Positions 34,515 through 45,612 of a stretch of 64,000 nucleotides of DNA are shown here, one piece after another; positions within the stretch are counted from its first letter, which is position 1, and every line of letters begins with the position of its first letter. The notes beneath the pieces are model-generated. The model saw only the letters and a list, made by a program, of their open reading frames with translations, did not search any database and was not told where the DNA came from. The stretch is from Megaleporinus macrocephalus. Lineage: Eukaryota; Chordata; Actinopteri; Characiformes; Anostomidae. The translations under genes were made by a program, and so were the position numbers. The stretch is taken from contig CM038702.1 of assembly GCA_021613375.1 (NCBI GenBank), positions 23,791,849 through 23,855,848 of the forward strand, read 5' to 3'.

Positions 34515-36153
34515 TAGAGTTGTAGTCAAGACAGCTAGATTCGAGTAAAACCCAAGACTATTAGCATTAGAGTCTGAGTCAAGACCAAGACCAGTAGTGT
34601 TTGAAATAGAGTGACTCCAAAACAGCTGAGTGACTCTTATACAGCTGAGTGACTCTAACACAGCGGAGTGACTCTAATACAGCCAAATGATTCTGATACA
34701 GCTAAGTGAATCTAATACAGTCTACTGACTCTAACACAGTAGAGTGACTCTAATACAGCCAAATGATTCTGATACAGCTAAGTGAATCTAATACAGTCTA
34801 GTGACTCTAATACAGTGGAGTGACTCTAATACAGCCAAATGATTCTGATACAGCTAAGTGAATCTAATACAGTCTAGTGACTCTAATATAGTGGAGTGAC
34901 TCTAATACAGCAAATGATTCTCATACAGCTGAGTCAATTTAATACAGCCTAGTGACTCTAATACAGCCAAGTGACTCTATTACAGCTGAGGGACTCCAAT
35001 ACATCCAAATGCTTCTAAAAGTGCAGAGTCACTCTTATACAGCTGAGTGATGCTAATATAGCCTAATGATTCTAATACAGCGGAGTGACTCTAATACAGC
35101 CTAGTGACCCTAATACAGCTAAATAATTCTCATACAGCTGAGTGACTTTAATATATTCTACAGACTCTAACACAGCTGAGTGACTCTAATATAGCCAAAT
35201 GATTCTAAAACAGCTGAGTCACTCTTATACAGCTGAGTGATACTAATATAGCCAAATGATTCTAATACAGCGGAGTGACTCTAATACAGCCAAATGATTC
35301 TAAAACAGCGGAGTGACTCTAATACAGCAAAGTGCCTCTAATACAGCTAAATGATTCTAATACCACAGAGTGAATCTAATACAGCCCAATGATTCTAATG
35401 CAGCTGAGTGACTCTTATACAGCTGAGTGATTCTAATAAAGCTGCTTGACTCAAATACAGCCGTGTGACTCTTATACAGCTGAGTGACTCTAATACAGCT
35501 GAGTGACTCCTATACAGCTGAGAGCTTCTAATATACCCGAGTGAGTCTTTTACAGCTGAGTCACTCTAAAACAGTCTAGTGACTCTAATCCAGACAAGTG
35601 ACTCTATAATTACTGAGTGAATTTTACACAGCTAAGTGACACTTATACAGTCTAGTGACTCTAATACAGCTGAGTGACTCTAATACAGTCTAGTAAAGAG
35701 CTAAACTGTAGAATATTTGCTAGTAAGTGAAGAAATGATTACTTGCAGTCATGTGTGTACAGCAGGTGTTAGATAAAAGAAAGTTGTCTGTGTTACTACT
35801 GTTTAAAACAGAGATTTAAAAGTTCCTGCTTTCGCTGATTCTGTCTGTATTCTAGCAATGCGTGCGTGAGTGTGTAATAGCGCCGCAGTGCGAGTAGCAG
35901 CACACAAATAGAAAGTAATCAGAGTCTGTACAGAGAAATGGTTTTGTTCTTCTTATTCTGATTTTGTTAAGATTCAATAGTAATTCAGCTTCTAGTTACC
36001 TCAGTGAAGGCATAGGACTCGGCTGGTCTTAAAAACAATTTCCGAGTCTTCCCAGGACCGAATCAAGACCAGTTACAAATGAGGTTGAGACTGAGACGAG
36101 ACTGAGACTGCTAGTTTATGGTCTTGAGACTGCTCTCAAGTAGTACAACACTA
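34515..36153. mobile_element. hAT element with perfect 8-bp TSD hosting a minisatellite
   Basis: The 5' terminus TAGAGTTGTAGTC pairs with the 3' terminus read in reverse, TAGTGTTGTACTACTTGAGA. Both sides carry the exact 8-bp repeat GTGGTTAG (34507-34514 and 36154-36161), the length hAT transposases produce, and the TAGNG start also fits hAT. Arms contain TCAAGACCAAGACCAG and CAAGACCAGTTAC phrases. About two thirds of the 1639 bp is a 19-bp tandem array. There is no transposase frame, so the element was nonautonomous. Either the array grew after insertion or the element carried a short array. Confidence 0.85.
34605..35696. repeat. 19-bp minisatellite, about 57 copies
   Basis: Consensus GAGTGACTCTAATACAGCT (19 bp) with CCAAATGATTCT and CTAGTGACT variants. 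Between 34670 and 34920 a 76-bp (four-unit) block is repeated three times, so higher-order amplification is visible on the left. Units diverge toward the right end. The period is not a multiple of three, which explains the absence of long frames. Confidence 0.94.
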
Positions 36154-36161
36154 GTGGTTAG

Positions 36162-36640
36162 TAATGTAATACACTGTGTTAAATGTATTATTCTTATTAT
36201 ATTTGGCATTACAATAAATTATTATTAATATTTTATTATCATTATTAGTTTAATGCACCTAACCTTCATCTGTCTTCACCTTTCTGGTTCTCAATTATCC
36301 TAGAGATACGTGAGTTGATCATTAACTAAAGACTGATCAGTGTGTGTTTACAGTTTTGTTAGTTGTTACTTCAGACTTTGATGTCAGCAAAAAAGTTTTT
36401 TCCAGGAGTGCAAACAAACTGATGATTTAAAGCTGTTTTATAGAATTATGGATACAACCTACCTGTGCTCTAATATACTGTTATACTGCTATACTGTTAT
36501 ACTGCTATACTGTTATACTGCTATCTGCAAAAGTGGACATGTTTAATAGACGACAGTATTTCCGTATTTTCCAAGCCTGACGTTCACAAACTGTTTTTTT
36601 AAACTGTATAAATATGATTTTTCACCATATTATCACTTTA
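36162..36640. other. AT-rich DNA with a small 16-bp repeat
   Basis: At 36474-36524 the unit TATACTGCTATACTGT (16 bp) repeats about three times. Nothing else recognised. Confidence 0.6.
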
Positions 36641-36700
36641 ATACCCTAAAATAGTCATGTCATGTCCTGATTGAGCCCTAGTCCTGACACCATCATCACT
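36641..36700. repeat. Short dispersed segment, second copy
   Basis: Partner of 34060-34135 in the same orientation; followed by CATCATCACTGCAGACGGTC. Confidence 0.5.
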
Positions 36701-36859
36701 GCAGACGGTCCTGGAGTAATACAGGATGGGAATATTATTACATTATTACTGCCACTTCACAGCCTGCCATGAATGGACGTACACAGCAACACTGATGAAA
36801 GCTTGCCTTAGGAGTGTGTGTGTGTCTGCTGGGTGAGAAAGTGCTGTTATGTGTAGGAG

Positions 36860-36860
<1 letters not shown>

Positions 36861-36900
<40 letters not shown>

Positions 36901-37085
36901 GTCTGCTGTTTCCTCTCTCTTTCCTCTCTCTCTCTTTCTCTGAAATTCAGTGTGAATCTCTCCTCCTCCATTTCTCCCACACCTCCTACCCGCTCACACA
37001 CTTTCCATTCCTGCCTGTTTGTGTTTTTTTTCTCTCTTTCACACCATCTCTGTCTCTGTTCCCCACCCCTCCTGTTCATCCTTCC
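36861..37085. repeat. CT-rich tract
   Basis: Pure (CT)n at 36862-36892 followed by irregular CT-rich sequence. The frames reading Leu/Ser (+) and Arg/Glu (-) are low-complexity artefacts. Confidence 0.88.
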
Positions 37086-37335
37086 ATCCTAGAGTTTTTT
37101 CAGACTTTCTCACTCTTTACAGTCTCTTCCGGGATTGTATTCAGGCAACGAAGTGGTTTGCGTCCATCCTTCGACTCTTTCACACATGCCATCAGTGTTT
37201 TGATCAGCAGTTGAAAAGTCCAGTTCTCACAGTGCCTCCTTAACCCAGATGAAATTGATCAGCCGAGTTGTGGTTGGTGCCTGAAATCTGCTTCTTTAGC
37301 TTTTTGACCATGTTTATTAATAACAGCATGTCATG
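37086..37335. other. Noncoding DNA, nothing recognised
   Basis: No gene or repeat supported between the CT tract and the Tc1/mariner relic. Confidence 0.4.
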
Positions 37336-37337
37336 TA

Positions 37338-38635
37338 CAACTCTGTGAGCAATGAAGTTTGGACGCTGTGCAAAATGGGAATAAAAATAAAATGATGTGC
37401 AAATCATTTAAACCCTGCATTTAATTCACAGTAGAACAAATAATACATATCAAATGTTAAAACTGAGAAATCCATTTTTAATTTGATCCCAGGAACCTGT
37501 TTCAAAAAAGTTAGGACAGGAACATGTTCACTGTGTTCATTCACTGTGTTCATCCTCTTTCTTTAATGACACTGCTGCTCAATAGTTCATGTCTCCTTTG
37601 TCGTAATTGAATCTTTCATAATGTGCTATATATATTTTAGTGAGCACCAGTTCTGGACTGCAGGAACAATGTAGTTCTACTGCAAGACAATGCTGTTGTA
37701 ATACATGCAGAATGTGGTTGACGTTGTCTTGTTGAAATAAGCAAGACCTTCCCTAAAAAAGTCTGGACGACAGCATGTGTTGCTCCAAAGTCTGTTTATA
37801 TCATTCCACATTATAGCGATTCACAATGCCATGTACATGAATGCCCACCTATACGAACATGGTGAATTTTAAACTGTAACATGGTCCCTGTGGTGCCCAT
37901 GATTTCCAAAAATAATTCTATTTTTTTTTCATGAGACCACTGGACTCCAAATTTGCCTCAGTCCACCTGTCAGCTCCCTTAGTCCTGTTTATATATAGTT
38001 CCTTTTCTGCTTGGTAAGTTTAACTTCCAATTGTGACAATGGTTTGGGAAACAGTGACTGTATTCCATTCGATTGTGATTTCCGCTGATTTCCACAACAG
38101 AATCATACCTGCTTTTAATGCAGGGCAGCCCAAAGATCACAGCCAGCCATTGGTTCTTGTCCTTTTATATTACATACAGAGTTTTTTTCAGATTCTCTGA
38201 ATCTTTTAATGATATTATGTACTGTAGATGATGAATCTCCAAGTTATTTGGTTTTTTACTTTTGGAAATGTTACTTTTGAATTGTTGCAATATTTGCCCA
38301 CACAGTCTTTCACATTGTTACTTCTGCAAGACTTTCCGGGAGTCTCTTTGTTATGCTTAATCTTGTTACTGTCCTGTTGCCAAATAACCTGGTTAACTGT
38401 GAGATGTTTCACAGCATTAGCCCACTTTACCAGTGTTTTGATGGCATGGTTTGAAACTTGTTGCTGACATCACAAGCAAAATGGGCATATATTTTTGTTA
38501 AATAATCAAATATCTGTTCCAACATCTCATGTGTTGTCTTTGTACTATTTTCAGTTAAGTAAAGAGTTTGAATGATTTGCACATCATTGCATTTTTTTAA
38601 CTTACTGCGTTCTAAGTTTTATGCAAATGTGGTTG
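37338..38635 (-). mobile_element. Tc1/mariner-type transposon relic with TA duplication
   Basis: The left end CAACTCTGTGAGCAATGAAG with GTTTGGACGCTGTGC and the right end GCAAATGTGGTTG are preceded and followed by TA (37336-37337, 38636-38637). Inverted repeats of about 75 bp share ATGATGTGCAAATCATT. The family, with TTCAAAAAAGTTAGGACAGG just inside, is abundant in teleosts (recalled). Transposase remnants are on the minus strand. Length is about 1.3 kb. Confidence 0.8.
37600..38270 (-). pseudogene. Tc1-like transposase pseudogene
   Basis: On the minus strand the helix-turn-helix segment SSTVHNIIKRFRESEKN can be read near 38165-38235. Further on, IFGNHGHH (about 37900), LEQHMLSSRLF and the catalytic-region phrase LFQQDNVNHILHVL (about 37700) follow in order but in different frames with stops. 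The second aspartate is preserved in QQDN; the C-terminal glutamate segment is not recognisable. Frameshifts and stops make it inactive. Confidence 0.72.
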
Positions 38636-38637
38636 TA

Positions 38638-39059
38638 GTGTCAGAAACTCTGTTTAAGATTATAGAACAGGTCAAAATGGTTTAATGTGAGAATGTAAAT
38701 ATTAAGAATACGGTTAGCACAATGCCAACTGGCGAGGTATAGGCTTACAATAATTTCACTGGCCTCATACCACCACTGTAAAGCTAAAGCAAACTTCAGA
38801 CACTAAATGTCTTTGGTTAACCAATAACACCTGAAATAAGAGAAACAATTTTTAATTTTCAATTTCTGCATTACACAAAGGCCAAAACAAGAATTAGCTG
38901 AATAGAAATCCAGTTCTACCTGCCTTATATGTGCATTTTATAGGTCCTATCTATATAATGATCTATATAATCTATATAATAATATATGATAATAATATAT
39001 GACTATATAATTGCAGGTCCATCTATTGTGGCCCATCAATTCATCAGCCCCCCCTTACA
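38638..39059. other. AT-rich noncoding DNA
   Basis: Contains a tandem ATCTATATAAT patch at 38948-39010. No gene supported. Confidence 0.45.
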
Positions 39060-39240
39060 GTATTCATGCTTGGCCAGTTGACCACAGGATCGATTTTTGA
39101 CCAGATGTTATTTGGGTTGTGGACTATTCTCAGCCCAGCCATTAAACTGACATGTGGTGCTGCTATGAGTTTATCAAGCACAGCGATGTTGCTGGCCTTT
39201 GTACACACATCAGTGTCACTGCCAGGTTGAGACCCTAAAA
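39060..39240. repeat. Palindrome-like dispersed repeat, copy 2
   Basis: GTTGTGGACTATTCTCAGCC, then CATTAAACTGACATG, CAGCGATGTTGCTGG and CACATCAGTGTCACTGCCAG follow the block order of the same otophysan-type repeat as 11385-11545. Strongly decayed. Confidence 0.48.
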
Positions 39241-40281
39241 GGTTCAGCCAATGAAACAGGCCTTTGATGAAGGAATAGAGAAGGAACAGAGACTGTGGGT
39301 GAACTCATTAGGCTACAGTCAGGCCTGGATCACCCCATGAGCTTCATGGGTGCATGACCAGGGTGCACAACCCCTAGGCTCCAAGCAAAAATCTAAACAG
39401 CAGTTTTCAGTGTTTGCCTGCAGCACAGCGAAAAATTAATTAATTCGTTTTTCAGTCAATCCTAATTCAGAGGGTCTCCACATCTTCCCTAAATTTCTGC
39501 TTCATTTTTTCCTCCAATTGCTGTTTAGAAAGAGTTAAGCTATCCTTCATTAATTATTTAATTGAATATATGGAGCACTTCTATTGGTCCATTCATTAAG
39601 AAATTAGACAGTGTAAACGACCAAGTCAACAAAATGGAAATACATGTTTTTCAGTGGACAGCGATGATATATAGTGTCTGAGGGATCTGTAAAAGCAAGA
39701 CCTGACACACTGACAGAGCACATAATGCTTATTTTTATGAGCTAATTAAAAAATGTCAACAAAAAAGTTGCATTGTCCTCGTCATCAGTGATCTGCAAAT
39801 TGTCAGCAGAGGTAAGATAGGACACTAAACAGTTTAGGATTTTTTATATTTCAGGTGCCAGGTGTCAGATTTTAATTTATCATTAGTCATTGGGATAAAA
39901 GTGTTGCATATGAAGAGTGGATGAATGTTTTATAGTAACATGTTGCGTTGGTTGTTGGAGCTATGTTAACTTGTGCTCTTGTTAATATGTGTCTGATCTT
40001 TGAAACATACACTGGTAGAGATGATGTGCCCAGAACTGAGGTTAGTAAACTGTTGTTGTCACGCTGCATATACCTTGTGCAATCTTTAACTACTCAAAAA
40101 AGGTAGCCACATAAAAATCCACCAGATATTTGTGCCCAGGAGCCAATAATTTGCTGATCTGAGACCTGCCTTTAACTGAACAGCAGCAAGGTGGAGCTAC
40201 AAGAGAGAGGTTTCTAATAAATTGGATGTATTTTTGTGTTCTTGAGCAAAAGAAAAGACTTTAGTGCTTAGGTAGAAGGTT

Positions 40282-40284
<3 letters not shown>
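39241..40284. other. Noncoding DNA with dispersed motif
   Basis: At 39565-39600, TATGGAGCACTTCTATTGG and TCCATTCATT belong to the short dispersed family also seen near 11653, 52635 and 61555. No gene supported. Confidence 0.42.

Positions 40285-40323
<39 letters not shown>
40285..40323. repeat. (TG)n microsatellite
   Basis: About 19 uninterrupted TG units. Confidence 0.95.
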
Positions 40324-40324
<1 letters not shown>

Positions 40325-41115
40325 GCTGTGATTATATGGTGCCACTCAGTGACCTCCTGCTGATCTGAAATCAGCCAGCTCCAGCTCAAGTGATAAGGCT
40401 CTCCAGCACAATCTTCTATTTATTCTCCCTCACTACACAGCATGCAATGGGGACATTCTTGTGTGAATATATGTGTATTTATCACTTTTGGAAGAGCAAA
40501 GCCACCTCATTAGATAAATAATGAACATTTATAATATTTTCACCACACAGTGCACTGCTGCATTGTATGTTTACTAAACTGAATCCAGAACTAACAATCT
40601 CTACACCCCTACTTCCATTTCCCATCACGCAACAGCATCATGAAATTCAGTTTCTTGTGTCATTATTACATGATGACACTATTCCTAACAGTAAACTTAG
40701 AAACAACAATGAAGAACGTATGATTTACATGACAGTCACAGACAGCCTTCCTGGTGAGTAAGGGTAAGGGTTTTTCCAAATTGACTCAATGTGTCTTGAT
40801 TGACTGCATATGATGATTTGGTGACAACTGTATTTAACCAATAAGTAGCTGCGTTATTTAAAGCTCCATTTAGCCATCTTGAATCAGTTGGCACTTGGTA
40901 CGCTCTGTAGAAGGGTAACTAAATTTAGTACTCTTTTGAGCATTTTCAAATGATAATTTTTTCCTACTCAAGTATATTATTAAGCAAAGGAATTAACTTT
41001 TTTTCTGTTGCATTCTAGACATTGATAGTTACTTATTGGTGACAAGATCTGCATTGCTTTGGTCGCACCTCTGAATTCAGAGTTTTAGCCTTTTTCTAGA
41101 ACAATATAGACTAAA
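40324..41115. other. Noncoding DNA, nothing recognised
   Basis: No gene or clear repeat supported. Confidence 0.4.
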
Positions 41116-41447
41116 TGTAAGGGTTCTAGCAAAGTCATCCACTAGGCCAACACAGCCATGGAGGGCTTCGACAGACATAGTCAAAAGGGACGTCCAAAAC
41201 TCTTCTATTAGTGAGTCCCGGTTTGAACCTAGCTTTGTTTGCTCTGTATGCACTTAATCTGAGACAATACTAAACAACAAGAGTAACAAACCAATCAGTT
41301 TATAAAGTACAGGCGACAGGTGAGCACAATCAGTAATCAAGATAGATCACTGGCTGCATCTGGCAAGTCAACTGAGCACCTGATGAGCTCTGGGAAATGG
41401 AGTTCCCAGAGGCTTGGCTCTGCACTGGGCTGAAGAAGAGCGTAACA
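41116..41447 (-). mobile_element. Possible LTR fragment (reverse)
   Basis: In reverse complement it starts TGTTACGCTCTTC and ends ACCCTTACA, with a TATA-like CTTTATAAAC near 41300 and the phrase AACTCCATTTCCCAGAGC, which also resembles AACTCCATTTCCCAGAATGC in the solo LTR at 15013. Flanks CTAAA and CTGAT do not form a convincing duplication. LTR identity is tentative. Confidence 0.35.
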
Positions 41448-42016
41448 CTGATAGATGTTGGATGTACCCCAGTTATTCTTTACCTAGTACTTAAGTACTT
41501 TGTGCCTTTGTATTTCAAGTGAAATTGTTTTGGAACAATACTTTTACTTATTATTTTACCCAAATATTAATAATTTTATGTGAGTGTGGGTATCAGATAT
41601 TCTATCCACCAAGCATCATTAGGGGTTAAAGGGGCCATAATTTGTTTTCTATAGCAATTTTTACCTAAAAAAAATTGATTTTATTTAAAAAATAAGGCCA
41701 AATTCAATCTTTTAGTTAATGAAGCCAGGTTAGATAAAGCACAGCATTACTTACACACAGCTATACAGTAGAAAATGGAAATGTGCATCACACACAAACT
41801 AGCATGCGTATGCATGCTTTAAGTTTCTGTATAGGAGTACAGTGTCTGATCTGGCTGCTTTTGTGTGTGTGTGTATGTGTGTTTACAATCAGACACAGGT
41901 TATACTCTCACACACACATGCACACCCACAGAAATAAACATTTATGCATGTAATCAGTCTGTATACACAATTAAATGAACATGATTTACACAAAACATAG
42001 TACCTTCTATTGAAAC
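41448..42016. other. Noncoding DNA, nothing recognised
   Basis: A short TG/CA-rich area lies at 41861-41936. No gene supported. Confidence 0.4.
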
Positions 42017-42125
42017 TCCTCCACTAAGCCTCTTAGCCCAGTGCTGCTTTGCTACAGTGTGTTTTGGAGTGTGTGTCATTTGCTTTTCTGGAGCAGGATT
42101 AGCAGTGAAAGACCTTACGCCAAAC
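42017..42125. repeat. Noncoding segment paired with 13438-13550
   Basis: CACTAAGCCTCTTAGCCC, GCTACAGTGTGTTTTGGAGT, GTGTGTCATTTG, CAGGATTAGCAG and CGCCAAACACAC match the 13.4-kb segment in order and direction. The intervening bases differ only moderately. Confidence 0.6.
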
Positions 42126-43839
42126 ACACTTACATGCCCACACACACACACACACAGGCGCGCACACACACACACTTCATTTCATTCAATCCTAGATTGC
42201 CTTTTAACCGTCTCGTAAACCAGAATTGCTAAATTTAAGTAAAAACACTTTTCACTTACAGACACATTCAGGACATTTTTATTTATACCTACAATAAATG
42301 CAAAATGATTGATGTCAGTTTACATAATTTATACATCAGTAAAAAAGACCAGAATCAACCTGTAGATGAATTGCATTCAATTTAAAATCCAGCGGAACAG
42401 ACACATCAAACGTGGAGCTGCTTTAGCCTCCTTATCAGTCAGTTTCCTGCTGTGGATAACAAAATACAATACTTTGCAGAAGTCAAAGAGCCCTCTTCAT
42501 TTATTTAAATTCATGTCCATACAGCTATTAAGCACACACTGTTCACGCAATAAACACGCTTCAAAACATATGTTAAATAGCAATATACACAGAAGCCTCC
42601 ACAGACAGTAATAATATATATTTATTCTCAGTATTTACTGTGTCCGTACAGCCTTCGCCATAGCTTCCATCCTTTTCGGAAAACTTGATTTTGCAAGTAA
42701 TTTTTCTTTTACTTCTCACAATGCAGTTTCAATTTAATCATTCATTAGACCATAATCCTTACTCAGCGTCTCCAGACGTCCAGTTTAGGAGTTTCAGTGC
42801 AAATTTTCCATTTTGTGTGTTTTCTTTTTATGAGTACGTGTTTCTTTCTGGTTACACGTTCTTTCAGAGTCTTAGTGCTCAGTTGTCTTCTTACAGTGGA
42901 AAGATGGACAGAAATTGTTATGGATCTGAAGCTTAATTGGAAATTGATTTCCTCTTATCTCCTAAAGATGAAAGCTTTAAGTACTGTTTATCTGATGTCG
43001 GCAGGAGTCACGTTTTTTTCTATATAATGTAATGATTTTTTTGAACTCCAGTTTGGGGAACTCACATTTTCCTTTGACTTCTCTCTTCCTTAAGGAAGTG
43101 GATTATGTTATATTTGATCCTCTCAGAAATATTTCCTTTAGCTATTTCAAAGTGAGTTGGGTAATGTTTGTGTGTGAGGTGAGTTTGGTACATATGTATG
43201 TGTGTGTATGTGAATGGTAGTGTCTCTGTGAAGAGGAACATAATGACAGTGACTCTTCTGTTGGGAACACAAAGTGTATCTTGCTGTGTTTCAAATCAGA
43301 AGGACGAAGGCACTAAATAAGGCAGTAGAAAGCATTAAAGTAAAGAATAGTGAACAGCAAACTTTTTTTTTTGGTGAACATATAAACATTTTGATGACAT
43401 GGAAATAGACACTAAACTAAAAACAACTTCTGTATATAAAAAGATTATATATGAGGCTCCTTGTGTCTCTGATCTAAAGAAGCTAGGTTGACATGCTTTT
43501 TAGTAACCTATTCTGATGTTTGTTACTTAAGGCTTGCTAGTAGCCTAACCTTACCTATTGTATTGTGATTTGCTTTCTAACAACACAATGTTTTATGAAG
43601 CACTTATAAGTGCTAATCCACAGAAGCATTGGTATAAACGATAACTGCACTTGATCTTCTAGGAACACTGGCTTTTGCACTTCTTCTTCTCTTCTCTGTA
43701 GGTATTCCAGTCTTGCTAGGTATTGCACTGCGTCTAATCTTGTTGTGATACTACAGGATACACACTGTACTGCAAGACAATCTGCTCCAGCACAGATCAG
43801 CACAAGAATATAAAATGTTAATTCATTTATATATACATT
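42126..43839. other. Noncoding DNA, nothing recognised
   Basis: CA-rich stretch at 42139-42175. Open frames at 42366-43027 on the + strand overlap one another and show no domain. Confidence 0.4.
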
Positions 43840-44340
43840 TATATACCTTTCTCTCTCTCTGTTCTTCCATTTCTCTTTCTCTCCTTTTTCTTTTTCCATC
43901 CTTTCTTCTTCCCTCTCTTACACTCTCTCTCCTTCACTACTACTATCTATTCTCCTTCTTTCTATCCACAGTCTTTCTGTCTCTCTTTTCTGCTTTCTCG
44001 TTCTCTATTATAAATATTTTTCTTTCTTTTCCCATCTTCTTTTGTATCTTACTTCTCTTTCTCTATTTTCTTTTTTCTCTTTCCTCTCTCTCTTTCTCGC
44101 TCTCTCTCTCCTGGCATCTAATTTAATGTATTGTTACTTTTTCTCTCAGCTTTTCCATCGCCCACTCCTCTCCTTGCACAGTCCTTTCCTCCATTACATC
44201 CATCCTTTCCTGTTTCTTTCTCCACATATTCCTCATCTCTCATCTCTCTCTCTTTCGTTTCATCTGTTTCTTTCTCCAATTTGGATTCCTCAGCCATTGC
44301 ATCCTCTCTGCATTTCTCTCTCTCTCTCTGTTTTGCTGTA
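43840..44340. repeat. CT-rich tract, 500 bp
   Basis: Irregular pyrimidine-rich DNA (TTTCTCTCTCTCTG, CTCCTTCTTTC and similar) without a clear long unit; + strand frames are Leu/Ser/Phe artefacts. It is followed at 44452 by GTGGCGTTTGGGGTCAGACT, similar to the text after two other CT tracts. Confidence 0.85.
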
Positions 44341-44899
44341 GCTTATGGTATATATAAATAAAATCGTTCTCTTTGCTGTCAGTCAGAAAGTTGCAGTCTC
44401 GGCTGCATGTACATGGAAGGACTGTTAAATGAAGGTCGCAGCATTTTTCTGCCGTGGCGTTTGGGGTCAGACTGAACTATGATTTTTTTTTTTTTTGCTC
44501 CTATTATTATTGTGTTCACAGGACAGTGTGACATTTACTCAGTTGGAACAGGATGGCCTTTGTATTTGTGTATTAATTTATATTGTTGTTCCTGTTTTAG
44601 TTGATGAGCATGTGCTGTGATCTTTGTGAAGTGATATTTGTCTTAGAAACAATTTAATGAAACAGCTATTAATATTGAGAAGTGATCTCTAGAAAATTGG
44701 TTGATTGGTTTGGGGTTGAAGTATTATTGTTAACAAGAGGTGGGAAAAGTAGTGAAAGAGTGTACTTGTGTACTTTTATGATATTAAAAGTACACACTTT
44801 TGTTGATTCTTAAAGCGAAAGGAAGTAAATCAAATTTCTGCAACCAACACAACATGCAGTTTTTTGCAAATGTTAATGCATAGTTATTTGATTGACATA
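44341..44899. other. Noncoding DNA after the CT tract
   Basis: The first 130 bp are of high complexity (GTCAGTCAGAAAGTTGCAGT, GGAAGGACTGTTAAATGAAG), then a T-run at 44483-44497. At 44737 AAGAGGTGGGAAAAGTAGTG resembles the start of a MITE family, but its other end is not certain. Confidence 0.35.
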
Positions 44900-45415
44900 A
44901 AATAAGTAAACCCCTCCTTTCAAAGGTATCACAGGTTGCAAATGATTTCCGTGGCCAGCTAGCAGTGTTTCAAATCTTGTTGTCTTGAACACACTGCATG
45001 TTGAAGCTCTACCCACAGACTTTTTGAGGGTCACTCCAAAATCTTTTGTTTCTTGTTGTAGTTCATGGTAGATTCTGAAGTATGTGTATCTAGAGGTTGT
45101 CCTTCATGCTGCAGGTAAACTTTCCTTCTGATGACTCTATTATTCAAATAATTTGTGGAACAATACCATGCAGTAGGAGGTGCACCACCACTACTGTCTC
45201 AGCTAAACCTAAGTGTTGACTGCTGCCATATGAGGGATTTACTTTCTGGCCAGTAGATAAGCAAGATAAGATAAAACCTTGCCCTGACTCCTACAGTTCC
45301 CTTTAACCTGTGTTTCATGAGCTTTAAGCCTTTCACTTTGTAGGCATCAATTAACTTCATCTTCAGATCTTCAGCAAGCTGCATAGAGGAGTCCATAGTT
45401 ATTGACAAAGTTTAG
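44900..45415 (-). mobile_element. Tc1-like transposon relic
   Basis: The minus strand contains the N-terminal part of a transposase (see 45205-45408). The adjacent text ACAGGTTGCAAATGATTTCC, GTAGTTCATGGTAGATTC and TCCTTCTGATGACTCTATTA is of the kind found in fish Tc1-like elements. Inverted ends are not recognisable and the extent is approximate. Confidence 0.5.
45205..45408 (-). pseudogene. Tc1-like transposase N-terminus, truncated
   Basis: The frame reads QLAEDLKMKLIDAYKVKG, then GTVGVRARF and PESKSLIWQQST. This fits the helix-turn-helix region of Tc1-like transposases (LSKDLRxxIVxxHKxGxGYK... GTVxxxxRxGRPRK), with about 12 residues missing between the helices and a degraded GRPRK hook. 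It ends at 68 residues; the catalytic domain is absent in this frame. Confidence 0.55.
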
Positions 45416-45604
45416 AGAGTTAAAGAATTTATTACACTCTAACCAGTCCTAACTAGTCCATAATGAATTCATCTAACTTCTGAGACTTTAGTACAAGAAG
45501 AGTAAAATAATGACACCAAACCCTGCACACCCCACTGAGTACTAATGGCACCGGTTAGTAAATAAACATAACACTCAAGTAAAGTACAAATCTTGTAAAA
45601 ATAA
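45416..45604. other. Noncoding DNA between Tc1 relic and hAT MITE
   Basis: Nothing recognised apart from CTCAAGTAAAGTACAAATC, a phrase found in some fish MITE ends. Confidence 0.35.
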
Positions 45605-45612
45605 CTGTTAAG

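Noticed and set aside
36738..37214. Frames of 92-121 codons around a CT tract
   Set aside because: Low complexity and contradictory on both strands.
43815..44361. Membrane-protein-like Leu/Phe/Ser frames
   Set aside because: Hydrophobicity comes from CT-rich DNA; several frames are open at once.
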